The position numbers were made by a program, and so were the translations under genes. This document shows positions 32,913 to 41,989 of a stretch of DNA of 64,000 bases, in pieces. The stretch is from CAWHQZ01 sp963831645 (GTDB lineage Bacteria > Pseudomonadota > Alphaproteobacteria > Rhizobiales > Aestuariivirgaceae): assembly GCA_963831645.1 (NCBI GenBank), contig CAWHQZ010000012.1, forward strand, positions 62,001 to 126,000. Direction: 5' to 3'. The notes beneath the pieces were generated by a model. That model saw only the letters and a list, made by a program, of their open reading frames with translations, ran no database searches and was not told the DNA's origin. Position 1 is the stretch's first letter. Each line of letters opens with the position of its first letter.

Positions 32913-35861
32913 ATGGCTAATCCGCTCATTGTGTTTACCGGCGCTGCACTTGCAACCTTGGCAGCCTTGGTCGGTGTCACCTCTGACAAGTGGCAGGCTC
33001 AGCCAATTTCGACGCCGGGGGCTCAGGTGTCAGCCGGCTCGGCGGATGCCGCGCCGCCTAGCCCCGCGACGGTAACGTCGGAAAAGCAGGACGCAACATC
33101 GCCGGAGACCTCCGGCACCGGCGCGGCTGCTCCGGGCGAGACCCGGACCGCGGCACTTCCTCCGGAATCTCCCGTTGCTGCCGAGCCCGCACCTTCTGTG
33201 TCTCCGGAACTGACGCCGGATGATGCGAAACCCAGTTTCGATACGATTCGGGTGGAGCCCGATGGAACCGCCGTCATGGCAGGCCGCGGTCTGCCCAATT
33301 CGGAGGTGGCGGTCCTTTTCAACGAAAAGGCGATTGGATCGGCCAGGACCGACGCCTTGGGCGCATGGGTGCTGGTACCCACAGAGCCTTTGCCTGTCGG
33401 CGACCATCAGGTGACCCTGCGCATGCAGCAGCCTGACGCCGCGCCGGTGTTTTCGGAACAGTCGGTTGCCCTCAAGGTCCCGGAACGGGGGACCGACAAG
33501 GCGCTGGTAGTGCTGAGCGAGCAGAACCAGCCGTCGAGAGTGCTGCAGCAGCCTGAAGCGTCTGCCGAAGCCGAACCGTCCGGACCCCCTGCCGCGCCTG
33601 CGACGGAGCCCGTCGCGAGTGAGAGCGACCAAAGCAAGGTCGCTGCCGTGAGTCCGGATGCGACGGAACCTGTGGCCACCGAGCCGTCACCACCGGATTC
33701 CCGGCCCGCAGCGCAGCTCCCACTCAATCTCAGTACTGTCGACTACAACGATCAGGGCGACATAATCTTTTCCGGCACTGCCGACGGCGGCGCAACAGTC
33801 CGGGTCTATGTGGACAACAGCCATGTCGGCGATGCCACGGCGCAGAACAGTGGCGAGTGGCAGTTCGCGGGAAAGGAAAACGTCAAGCCGGGGATGCACA
33901 ACCTGAGGGTCGACAAGCTGAACGCTGACGGCTCGGTCTCCGAACGCGTCGAGTTGCCTTTTGTCCGCGCCGAGCCGGCCGCCGTCGCTGCGCTGATCGA
34001 GCAGTCGCATGCGGCCTCACCGGGCCCTGCTCCCGCTTCGGCCGCCGCTACGCAACAGGGAGTGGCGAAGGCGACCGCCGAAGAACCCACTGCGGCTGGC
34101 ATCGCACAGAAACCGGTTGCGAAAAGCTCGACGTCGGAGGTGAAGGTGAAAGGCCAGACGGCGAGCAGCGCAAGCCCGCCGACAGTTGCTGACAGCGCCG
34201 CTGAACCCCCGACAGTATCGGTGCCTTCCGCGCCGGCTGCTGGTGCCGAAGCAGAAGCTGAAGCGGCCGTAGTGATACCTGAACCACCGGAGCCGGCTCC
34301 GGCGGCGGAAGAAGTTGTGGCGGCGCCGCCTGCACAAGAACCGGCGGCCAGTAGTGCGCCGGCAGAAGCAGTCGCGGCGGCTTCCGAGTCGGCGGCCGGC
34401 GCCGAAGCAGAAGTTGAAGCAGCCGTAGTGATACCTGAACCTCCGGACCCGGCTCCCGCAGCGGAAGAAGTTGTGGCGGCGCTGCCTGCACAAGAACCGG
34501 CGGCTACTGCGCCGGCGGAAGCAGACATGGCGGTTTCCGAGCCGGTGGCCGGTGCCGAGGCAGAAGCTGAAGCAGCCGTAGTGATACCTGAACCTCCGGA
34601 TCCGGCTCCCGCAGCGGAAGAAGTTGTGGCGGCGGCGCCTGCACAAGAACCGGCGGCCACTGCACCGGCGGAAGCAGACATGGCGGTTTCCGAGCCGGTG
34701 GCCGGTGCCGAAGCAGAAGTTGAAGCAGCCGTAGTGATACCTGAACCTCCGGATCCGGCTCCCGCAGCGGAAGAAGTTGTGGCGGCGCTGCCTGCACAAG
34801 AACCGGCGGCTACTGCGCCGGCGGAAGCAGACATGGCGGTTTCCGAGCCGGTGGCCGGTGCCGAGGCAGAAGCTGAAGCAGCCGTAGTGATACCTGAACC
34901 TCCGGATCCGGCTCCCGCAGCGGAAGAAGTTGTGGCGGCGGCGCCTGCACAAGAACCGGCGGCCACTGCACCGGCGGAAGCAGACATGGCGGTTTCCGAG
35001 CCAGTGGCTGGCGCCGAAGCAGAATCATCGGTTGTAATGATACCTGAATCGTCGGACCTGGCTCCGGCTCCGGCGGCGGAAGAAGTTGCGGCGGCGCTGC
35101 CTGCACAAGAACCGGCGGCTACTGCGCCGGCGGAAGCAGACATGGCGGTTTCCGAGCCGGTGGCCGGTGCCGAAGCAGAAGCTGAAGCAGCCGTAGTGAT
35201 ACCTGAACCTCCGGATCCGGCTCCCGCAGCGGAAGAAGTTGTGGCGGCGGCGCCTGCACAAGAACCGGCGGCCACTGCGCCGGCGGAAGCAGACATGGCG
35301 GTTTCCGAGCCAGTGGCTGGCGCCGAAGCAGAATCATCAGTTGTGATCATATCTGAGCCGCCGGACCCGACTCCGGCGGCGGAAGAGGTTGCGGCGGAAC
35401 CGCCTGCACAAGAACCGGCGGCCAGTAGTGCACCAGCAGAAACAGTTGCGGCGGCTTCTGAGCCGATCGCCGGTGCTGAAGCGGAAGCAATTGCGACGAT
35501 GCCTGAACCGCCGCCGGCGCCTGCGGCAGCAGGTTCAACGGAGGCTGCTGCACGGCAATCTGTTGAACCGGTCAAAACTGCGGCCGCGAGTGACGGAGCG
35601 CAGCCCGAAACCGGACAGCCGCGCAATGGCAAAGTGGTGATTCAGCCGGGCAACAACCTGTGGCGTATCTCACGCGTTATTTACGGGCGCGGCCTTCAGT
35701 ACACGATCATTTATCAGGCCAACAAGGAACAGATCCGCAATCCAGACCTGATCTACCCCGGCCAGATATTCTCGACGCCCGGCGTGATTGCTCCTCAAAT
35801 CATCGATCCCAAGCGCAAGGAGCCCTTGCCCGGAGTGGCCGGCGGCACTACATCGGGCTGA
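32913..35861 (+). CDS. LysM protein with Ig-like domains and long Ala/Pro/Glu repeat
   Basis: 982 residues. N-terminal hydrophobic segment (residues 5-22) that would anchor it to the membrane. Two Ig-like beta domains follow (about residues 110-190, with RVEPDGTAVMAGRGLPNSEV, and 270-355, with DIIFSGTADGGATVRVYVD). Residues about 440-855 are a tandem repeat of 51 residues, acidic and rich in Ala, Pro and Glu, probably an extended rod through the periplasm. A C-terminal LysM domain (about 900-960; GNNLWRISRVIYGRG, YPGQIF) binds peptidoglycan. The whole resembles a tether between inner membrane and cell wall. An Atm1-type ABC exporter gene follows 69 bases later. Confidence 0.82.
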   Translation: MANPLIVFTGAALATLAALVGVTSDKWQAQPISTPGAQVSAGSADAAPPSPATVTSEKQDATSPETSGTGAAAPGETRTAALPPESPVAAEPAPSVSPELTPDDAKPSFDTIRVEPDGTAVMAGRGLPNSEVAVLFNEKAIGSARTDALGAWVLVPTEPLPVGDHQVTLRMQQPDAAPVFSEQSVALKVPERGTDKALVVLSEQNQPSRVLQQPEASAEAEPSGPPAAPATEPVASESDQSKVAAVSPDATEPVATEPSPPDSRPAAQLPLNLSTVDYNDQGDIIFSGTADGGATVRVYVDNSHVGDATAQNSGEWQFAGKENVKPGMHNLRVDKLNADGSVSERVELPFVRAEPAAVAALIEQSHAASPGPAPASAAATQQGVAKATAEEPTAAGIAQKPVAKSSTSEVKVKGQTASSASPPTVADSAAEPPTVSVPSAPAAGAEAEAEAAVVIPEPPEPAPAAEEVVAAPPAQEPAASSAPAEAVAAASESAAGAEAEVEAAVVIPEPPDPAPAAEEVVAALPAQEPAATAPAEADMAVSEPVAGAEAEAEAAVVIPEPPDPAPAAEEVVAAAPAQEPAATAPAEADMAVSEPVAGAEAEVEAAVVIPEPPDPAPAAEEVVAALPAQEPAATAPAEADMAVSEPVAGAEAEAEAAVVIPEPPDPAPAAEEVVAAAPAQEPAATAPAEADMAVSEPVAGAEAESSVVMIPESSDLAPAPAAEEVAAALPAQEPAATAPAEADMAVSEPVAGAEAEAEAAVVIPEPPDPAPAAEEVVAAAPAQEPAATAPAEADMAVSEPVAGAEAESSVVIISEPPDPTPAAEEVAAEPPAQEPAASSAPAETVAAASEPIAGAEAEAIATMPEPPPAPAAAGSTEAAARQSVEPVKTAAASDGAQPETGQPRNGKVVIQPGNNLWRISRVIYGRGLQYTIIYQANKEQIRNPDLIYPGQIFSTPGVIAPQIIDPKRKEPLPGVAGGTTSG
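34230..35480 (+). repeat. 153-bp tandem repeat inside the LysM gene
   Basis: About eight copies of a 153-bp (51-codon) unit, some 156 bp. The marker GCCGTAGTGATACCTGAAC recurs at 34266, 34422, 34575, 34728, 34881 and 35190, with two diverged copies at about 35034 and 35340. Central copies are almost identical in DNA, so recent unequal exchange or slippage has kept them alike. Copy number is a multiple of three bases, so changes in number keep the frame. Outer copies have drifted. Confidence 0.92.
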
Positions 35862-35930
35862 TAGCTTCGGCTTGATGGACGATACCGGTGGCGGCCTTGA
35901 GCCGCCGCCGTTTTCGTTGGTTGGAGCATC

Positions 35931-37850
35931 ATGAAGCGTTTGGCCTTGCAAAGAGGTGCCGCAGGTCGTAGCGGCGGTGACGGCGATTTGCTGGCGACAT
36001 TACGGGCCGTTGTACCCTACCTGTGGCCGGCCGGCCGCTACGATCTCAAAGCGCGCATCGTTCTGGCGCTCCTCGCCCTTGTCTTATCCAAGGTAGTTAC
36101 GGTCGCAACGCCGTTTGCTTTCAAATACGCGGTCGACTCGCTCGGCCCTGCGCCGGTGTCCGGCGGTCAGGGAGCGGTCGCGGCGCTGGTTCTTGCCGGT
36201 CCGGTCGCTCTCGTGCTCGCCTACGGCATAGGCCGGGTCATGATGGTGGTTTTTGCTCAGCTGCGCGACGCGCTGTTTGCCAAGGTCGGCCAGGCGGCGG
36301 TTCGCGAGTTATCGATCAAGACCTTTCGCCATCTCCATGCGTTGTCGCTGAAGTTTCATCTCGAAAGGCGCACCGGCAGCCTGTCGCGGATCATCGAACG
36401 CGGTACCCGGGGCATCGACACGATCCTGCGCTATGCGCTGTTCAACACCTTTCCAACCATCCTCGAGATCGTCTTCGTGGCCGCGGTCCTGTGGTGGAAC
36501 TTCGGGGCACTGTACGCGCTGGTGATCGCGGTCACGATCGCATTTTATGTCGGCTTCACCTATTGGGCCACCGAGTGGCGCATCAACATTCGGCGCGTGA
36601 TGAACGACGCCGACAATGACGCCAGTACCAAGGCCATCGACAGCCTCCTGAACTTCGAAACCGTGAAGTACTTCGGCAATGAGGAACACGAGGCCAGCCG
36701 TTTCGACAAATCGATGGCGAGGTACGAAGCCGCGGCGATCAAGACGTGGACTTCGCTGGCTGTGCTCAACACCGGACAGGCGGTCGCTTTCTCCATCGGC
36801 CTGGCGCTCATCATGGTCCTGTCGGCGCTCGACGTCGGCGCCGGCCGCGCGACGGTCGGCGATTTCGTGATGGTCAACGCGCTGATGATCCAGCTTTACA
36901 TGCCGCTGAACTTTCTGGGCTCGGTCTACCGTGACATCAAGCAGGGACTTATCGACATCGAGCAGATGTTCGACCTCCTCGCCGTCGAAGTCGATATCAG
37001 GGACAAACCGGGCGCCCGCGCCTTGGCGGTCGAGGCCGGCGAAATCATCTTCGATCACGTGAGCTTCGCATACGATCCGCGGCGGCCGATCATCCGCGAT
37101 GTCTCGTTCCGCGTTCCGCCGGGGCACACCGTCGCCATCGTCGGCCCCTCAGGCGCCGGCAAGTCGACCATTTCACGGCTGCTGTACCGGTTCTACGACG
37201 CGACCGGCGGCGCCATTCGCATCGACGGCAATGACATAGCGCAGGTAACTCAGCGGTCCCTGCGCGCCGCCATCGGTATGGTGCCCCAGGACACCGTGCT
37301 CTTCAACGACACCCTCGGCTACAATATCCGCTATGGGCGGCCCGATGCCAACGAGGCGGAGATCATCGAGGCGGCGAAGCTCGCGCAGATTTACGGCTTC
37401 GTCGAGAGTTTGCCGGATGGCTACGATACCATGGTCGGCGAGCGTGGCCTCAAGCTATCGGGCGGTGAGAAACAGCGGGTGTCGATCGCTCGCACAATTC
37501 TCAAGGGTCCGCCGATTCTCGTCCTCGATGAGGCGACCTCGGCGCTTGACTCCAGGACCGAGCAGGACATTCAGGCGGCGCTGAGGACGGTGGCCGAGGG
37601 CCGGACCACCATCGTAATCGCGCACCGTCTGTCGACGGTCGTCGATGCCGATGAGATTTTGGTCATGGACGCCGGCCGCATCGTTGAACGTGGGCGGCAC
37701 GCCGCTCTTCTGAGCCGGCAGGGCGTCTATTTCGAAATGTGGAACCGGCAGCGCGAGGCTGAAGAAGCCCGCCGAAAGTTGGCGGCAACTACCGAGATGG
37801 ACGAGACGATCGATGCCGGGACAGCCGAGCATGCGCCGGCGACGATCTAG
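35931..37850 (+). CDS. Atm1/HMT1-type ABC exporter
   Basis: Half-transporter of 639 residues: six-helix membrane domain (about residues 35-340) and ATPase domain with Walker A GPSGAGKST, signature LSGGEKQR, Walker B ILVLDEATSALD and H-loop IAHRLST. The conserved RRTGSLSRIIERGTRGID and NFETVKYFGNEEHE in the membrane domain are typical of the Atm1/ABCB7 heavy-metal-tolerance group, which exports glutathione-based sulfur or metal conjugates. Works as a homodimer in the inner membrane. It follows the LysM gene by 69 bases. Convergent with the Fic gene. Confidence 0.92.
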   Translation: MKRLALQRGAAGRSGGDGDLLATLRAVVPYLWPAGRYDLKARIVLALLALVLSKVVTVATPFAFKYAVDSLGPAPVSGGQGAVAALVLAGPVALVLAYGIGRVMMVVFAQLRDALFAKVGQAAVRELSIKTFRHLHALSLKFHLERRTGSLSRIIERGTRGIDTILRYALFNTFPTILEIVFVAAVLWWNFGALYALVIAVTIAFYVGFTYWATEWRINIRRVMNDADNDASTKAIDSLLNFETVKYFGNEEHEASRFDKSMARYEAAAIKTWTSLAVLNTGQAVAFSIGLALIMVLSALDVGAGRATVGDFVMVNALMIQLYMPLNFLGSVYRDIKQGLIDIEQMFDLLAVEVDIRDKPGARALAVEAGEIIFDHVSFAYDPRRPIIRDVSFRVPPGHTVAIVGPSGAGKSTISRLLYRFYDATGGAIRIDGNDIAQVTQRSLRAAIGMVPQDTVLFNDTLGYNIRYGRPDANEAEIIEAAKLAQIYGFVESLPDGYDTMVGERGLKLSGGEKQRVSIARTILKGPPILVLDEATSALDSRTEQDIQAALRTVAEGRTTIVIAHRLSTVVDADEILVMDAGRIVERGRHAALLSRQGVYFEMWNRQREAEEARRKLAATTEMDETIDAGTAEHAPATI

Positions 37851-37892
37851 CCATCCCCGGTCTTCCATCGGCATACAAATCCACCACTGCTA

Positions 37893-39456
37893 TCAGCGCG
37901 CCTCCGGGGATAAGCTGTCTGCGACCTTTCCCACCGACCATTTCACGCGCTGCGCGATGAAGTCCGCGAAGGGCCTGATGTCGAGGCTCACGCTGGCTGT
38001 TTCAAGCGCGGCAAGGTAGGCGGCACGATCCTCGACGCGGATGATGGTCCATGGGTATCCGCCCGAAGCGAGCATCGCGTTCATCAGGAACCGCGCCACG
38101 CGCCCGTTGCCGTCCGAATAGGGATGGATATACCCGAACAGCCAATGCCCGTGCACGGCGCGGACAGACTGCTCCGGTTCGCCTTCGATCAGGTCGAACA
38201 ACGCCGCCATGGCATCCGTCAATACCTCCCAGTTCGGCGGCACGTGGCGCGATCCTCTGAGATAGACCGGATGACGGCGGTAGCCGGCGAGCGCAGCCGG
38301 GCGGCTGAGACCGGCGGCAACCGAGGGCCCGAACAATTCGCGGTACCAGTCGCGGTGATCCGTGCGGACAATGGCGCCGGCATCGCCGCCGCCGATGATC
38401 GCCGCGACGCTCTTCCTTACCAGCTGAAACGCCTGCCAGTAGCCGCGTGCCGCGAGCGCATCGCGGCTCTCCTTGTCGGCCTTGTTGTCCTCCGGATTCC
38501 AAGATCCCGATCGTACGCGATCGATCAGTTCCGGTGTGACGCTGTAGCCCTCGATCGACAACGAGTGGTAGGCGTCGCTCGTGTAGATTTCATCGATGAA
38601 GCGAAGATAGGCAGTTCTGTCCGCCGGCAATCCCGGCGCTTTCGGAAACGCGGCGATGACGGGCTCCCGCGCCGTGTCCCACAGCGCCTGGACTCGTCCG
38701 ACGATGGGAGGCAGGCCCGGCCGCAGCCTGGCGAGCTCGAGTTCGGTGACGAACGGGTCGCTCTCTCTCACATCGTAGCCGGCGGACTTCATTGTCTTCA
38801 GTATGTCGTCGGCGAGCTCCGGGCGGCCGATGCGGCGGAACGCGCCGGCGATGCGCCCTGCAACGACCGGATGGCCGCCATCGAGCAGGCGGGCGAGCAC
38901 ATCCGACGGGTGCTTCATTCCGGCGAGCACGACCTGTGCTTCAAGAGGATGCTGGGCGAAGAAGGATTCCGACACCCGGACAAGCGCCGCCGCTGCGGCG
39001 TAGAGCCGGAGTCCCCAGTTCACCGTCAGGTCCGCGGGCGGTGGCATCTTCTTCTGCCGCAGGTCGTAGAGCGACGTGCCGAACGGCAGATTGATGGTGT
39101 TGTTCGTGCCCTTCGGGCTGTAGACGATGACCTGCTGCGGGATGACGGTACTCTCCGCGTGAAGCAGCAGCGACTGCTCCGGCGACAGGTGCCACTGATC
39201 GCGGAACCGGCTCTCGGAATACCGTGCGCAGAACTCCCAGAAGGACGCATACCAAGGCGTCGTGTCGCCTTCCTGGGTGGAAGGACTGCTCGATATCACC
39301 CAACCCTTGATGACCTCGCGGAGGAGTCCCTGGGCAATCAAGGCGGGCGCGGTGAGCGGCGCCGATTTCGGAGGAGCGGAACACGCGCCGTCCGTCGCTC
39401 TGTAGCCTCTTGAGCTTCTCAAGCGAGGCGGCGAGTTTTTCGTTCGGCGTCGCCAT
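37893..39456 (-). pseudogene. Fic-domain protein, one frameshift near the N-terminus
   Basis: Fic-fold enzyme of about 520 residues; most Fic proteins transfer AMP to a target hydroxyl. The active loop HPYSDGNGRVARF fits HxFx(D/E)GNGR with Tyr for Phe. Inhibitory helix signature (S/T)xxxE(G/N) is seen as HSLSIEGY, N-terminal to the Fic core, which suggests self-inhibition (class II). The start MATPNEKLAASLEKLKRL is in one frame from ATG 39456; after FRSSEI the match continues one frame over (GLLREVIKGWVISSSPS), so one base is extra near 39341-39345. Without that change the protein would start late. It sits alone beside an AT-rich gap, a usual place for horizontally acquired Fic genes. Confidence 0.8.
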
Positions 39457-39615
39457 TCTGTCCGTATGGATGCAAGTTTTTAGTATGTATCATTACACGT
39501 ATATAGCTTCGTATGGTCGCAAGTCAATAGCTTTGTGTTATGACAAGTCTATTATGATGAGTGAATGCACGTGTATTGAAAATTTATATATTGTATATCA
39601 ATTATATATGTGTGC
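39457..39615. other. AT-rich gap with direct repeat upstream of fic
   Basis: 159 bases with far lower GC than everything around it (long runs such as AAATTTATATATTG). Two copies of CGTATGGNNGCAAGT, at 39463-39477 and 39510-39524, lie 47 bp apart directly before the fic start and may be a regulator site. Overlapping TATA-like strings make promoter assignment uncertain. No gene was found in it. Confidence 0.5.
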
Positions 39616-39894
39616 TCAACGACCATAGTTGGTCGTTAGGTAATCGATGATGGCCACAACGTCGGCTTCCCCAATAGGGGCTCCAAAGCGGTCGATCATC
39701 TTCTTGACGGTGGCCTCCCACTTTCCCCGGTCGAGAAAGCCCGAGTTCATCTCGATGTAGTCGAGGCTGTGACAGGCTGCGCAGCTCGCCTCGACCACGT
39801 CTTTGCCCGGACCATCCTCGAGCGCAATGCTTTCCTCCCCGGCAGTCGCCGGCAAAGGAACGAGAAGGCCGGCCAGGACAACGAGAGCACGCAT
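39616..39894 (-). CDS. sorB: Sulfite dehydrogenase cytochrome c subunit
   Basis: 92-residue periplasmic c-type cytochrome with signal peptide (cleavage near PATA-GE) and one haem site CAACH (Cys 38, Cys 41, His 42). The distal half (WEATVKKMIDRFGAPI, DVVAIIDYLTTNYG) matches the small cytochrome partner of sulfite dehydrogenases. GGGAGG lies 5 bases before ATG 39894; ATG 39897 is possible but too close. The molybdoenzyme gene ends 14 bases upstream, so the pair is sorAB, moving electrons from sulfite to the respiratory chain. Confidence 0.85.
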   Translation of the reverse strand: MRALVVLAGLLVPLPATAGEESIALEDGPGKDVVEASCAACHSLDYIEMNSGFLDRGKWEATVKKMIDRFGAPIGEADVVAIIDYLTTNYGR

Positions 39895-39908
39895 CATCTC
39901 CTCCCGTC

Positions 39909-41120
39909 TCATCTGGCCGCGATGAAAATCTTCTGTACCGCGTTGTGGTGATAGCCGGCAGCATTGAAGATGGGAATGCTCGGCTGGCTCGCCCCCAACC
40001 CATTGGTGGCCTTGACCATGAGCGAATGGGTGCCTGCTGGCGGCGCGAAACGGTAGCTCCAGGGCCGGAACGAGAACCGCCCGAGATCTTCGCCGAGCGT
40101 GGCTGGCCGCCAGCTCTGCCCGGCATCCGTCGACACCTCGACGCTCGCGATGCCGTATCCGCCGTCCCACGCCAGGCCTTTGACGTCGAGCGGTTGGCCG
40201 GCAGCGACTGCTTCGCCGCCGGCGAGATTGGTGATCAGCGAGTTGACCACCATTTCGGTGATCGGGGTGTTTGCCTCGGTCTCCTGGGAGATGAAGCGAT
40301 CGACGAGCGCAAACCTGCCCTTCGGAATTCGATAGGCCGGGTTCATCCAGAATCCATCGAGTGGTTCGGTGCGAAGCTCGATCGACGTCAGATGCTTGAT
40401 CCAATAGGTTCCCGTCCAGCCCGGCACGACGAGCCTCAGCGGAAAGCCGTTCCAATGCGGCAGCGGCTCGCCGTTCATCTCCCAGGCGAGGAGGGTATTT
40501 TCGTCGAGGGCGCGCCAGATCGGGATGCTCTTGATGAAGTCGGGCGTCTTCTCGACGACGCCGGCATCGGCCCCATTGAAGGCGACCTCGAGCGCTTCCT
40601 TTCTGGACCCCGACTTTTCGAGAACGTCCCTCAGCCGCACTCCTTTCCAGCGTGCGTTGCCCATCGCTCCGTAGCCCCACTGGATACCCTGCACGCGGGG
40701 ATCGGAAAGGCCGCGACGGTTGCCGGAGCACTGGTTGACGGCAAATAGCTCGACGTGCTCGAAACTGCTCTGCAAACTGGTCAGCGTGTACTGGGCTGCA
40801 GCTTTTGCGCCGTCTCCTCCGACCGAGAGATTCCAGGTCGCGGCATCGACCTCGGGAATGACGGAATTATGGTAGCGAACGTAGAAGGCATCGTTGGGCG
40901 TCACCGGCTGGTTGAAGTACTCCAGCGGAGTCTCGTAGTTGGGCGGCCGATAGCTGAGTTTGATGAGCGGCTTTTTGCCGGGCAGAGCGTCCAGCACCGC
41001 CCCCGCCGGAAAGCTCGCCCAACCCGGCCACGGCAGGCACAGACCGGCGCCATGCGTGACCGATCCCAGGACGATAGCCCCGCTTCCGGCATTCTTCAGA
41101 AGCTCTCGCCTGTTTGGCAT
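39909..41120 (-). CDS. sorA: Sulfite dehydrogenase molybdopterin subunit
   Basis: 403-residue sulfite oxidase-family enzyme oxidising sulfite to sulfate in the periplasm. Tat signal NRRELLK at residues 3-9, then the molybdopterin domain with the Mo-ligand Cys 131 in NQCSGNRRG and RWKGVRLRDVL, then the C-terminal Mo-co dimerisation domain (DGGYGIASVEVSTDAGQSW). GGGAGGG is about 7 bases before ATG 41120; a longer frame upstream lacks homology. Together with sorB it is a complete SorAB unit. The name is from family resemblance; YedY-like reductases are less similar. Confidence 0.87.
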   Translation of the reverse strand: MPNRRELLKNAGSGAIVLGSVTHGAGLCLPWPGWASFPAGAVLDALPGKKPLIKLSYRPPNYETPLEYFNQPVTPNDAFYVRYHNSVIPEVDAATWNLSVGGDGAKAAAQYTLTSLQSSFEHVELFAVNQCSGNRRGLSDPRVQGIQWGYGAMGNARWKGVRLRDVLEKSGSRKEALEVAFNGADAGVVEKTPDFIKSIPIWRALDENTLLAWEMNGEPLPHWNGFPLRLVVPGWTGTYWIKHLTSIELRTEPLDGFWMNPAYRIPKGRFALVDRFISQETEANTPITEMVVNSLITNLAGGEAVAAGQPLDVKGLAWDGGYGIASVEVSTDAGQSWRPATLGEDLGRFSFRPWSYRFAPPAGTHSLMVKATNGLGASQPSIPIFNAAGYHHNAVQKIFIAAR

Positions 41121-41276
41121 GTCTTTCCCTCCCTTGAATTGTCGCATGGGTGGGGCTGTTTTTCCCAAATATCGGACGTGCGGCCCAAAAGGCCTGTTGC
41201 ACCGTCTGGCGCCGGAACCGGGCGGCCAGCCGACCGCGAACCTTTGCACGTCCCAAATCCCCCGCTATGACAAGCC

Positions 41277-41975
41277 ATGCTTGACTCCATTCGATCGGCG
41301 ATCGTGCCCATTCACCGCGAAGGCTATCGCTTTGTGGCGTTGTTTCTCGCCGCGACGCTCGTTCTCTATCTTTTCGGTTTCTCAGCCCTGGCATCGCTTG
41401 GAGCGGCGCTCACCGTCTGGTGCGGGTACTTTTTTCGCGATCCCGAGCGCGTCACGCCGCTGCGCGAAGGTCTGGTCATCGCTCCCGCCGACGGCCGGGT
41501 CAGCGCCGTAAGCGACGTGGCGCCGCCCTCCGAGCTTGACCTCGGCAGCGGCGTACGGCCGCGTATCTCGATCTTCATGAACGTTTTCGATGTGCACATC
41601 AACCGCAGCCCCGTCGACGGCCGCGTCGCCCGCATCTCCTACGTACCGGGGAAATTCCTGAATGCCGAGCTCGACAAGGCGAGCGATGACAACGAACGCC
41701 AGGCTCTTACCATCGAGATGGCCGGTGGCCAGCGCGTCGGGGTCGTCCAGATCGCCGGCCTCGTGGCGCGCCGTATCGTGAAATTCGTGAGCGAGGGGGA
41801 TGGACTGCAGGCCGGCCAGCGTTTTGGTATCATTCGCTTCGGCAGCCGCGTCGATGTCTATCTGCCCCCAGGCAAGGCATCGCTCGTTGCCGTGGGTCAG
41901 CGGGCAATCGCCGGCGAGACCGTGCTCGCGGATCTGTCCTCGACGGAACCCGAGCGGCCGGCACGGCGCAGCTGA
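41277..41975 (+). CDS. psd: Phosphatidylserine decarboxylase proenzyme
   Basis: 232-residue short-form Psd, making phosphatidylethanolamine from phosphatidylserine at the inner membrane. Two N-terminal hydrophobic segments (residues 20-52), FRDPER, and the self-cleavage motif RFGSRVDVYLP near residue 190, where the Ser becomes the pyruvoyl group (GS cut as in other short forms). The gene precedes pssA by 14 bases; this psd-pssA order is typical for Rhizobiales. Divergent from sorA with 156 bases between. Confidence 0.93.
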   Translation: MLDSIRSAIVPIHREGYRFVALFLAATLVLYLFGFSALASLGAALTVWCGYFFRDPERVTPLREGLVIAPADGRVSAVSDVAPPSELDLGSGVRPRISIFMNVFDVHINRSPVDGRVARISYVPGKFLNAELDKASDDNERQALTIEMAGGQRVGVVQIAGLVARRIVKFVSEGDGLQAGQRFGIIRFGSRVDVYLPPGKASLVAVGQRAIAGETVLADLSSTEPERPARRS

Positions 41976-41989
41976 GCGAGGTGCAATTG

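Noticed and set aside
34230..35480. Regular repeats considered as a CRISPR array or a MITE cluster
   Set aside because: Units are 153 bp without spacers, remain in frame and translate to a protein repeat.
33806..35632. Long minus-strand open frames (up to about 600 codons) opposite the LysM gene
   Set aside because: They are mirror images of the GC-rich repeat; Ser/Ala-only composition, no start signals, no homology, and the plus-strand frame has recognisable domains.
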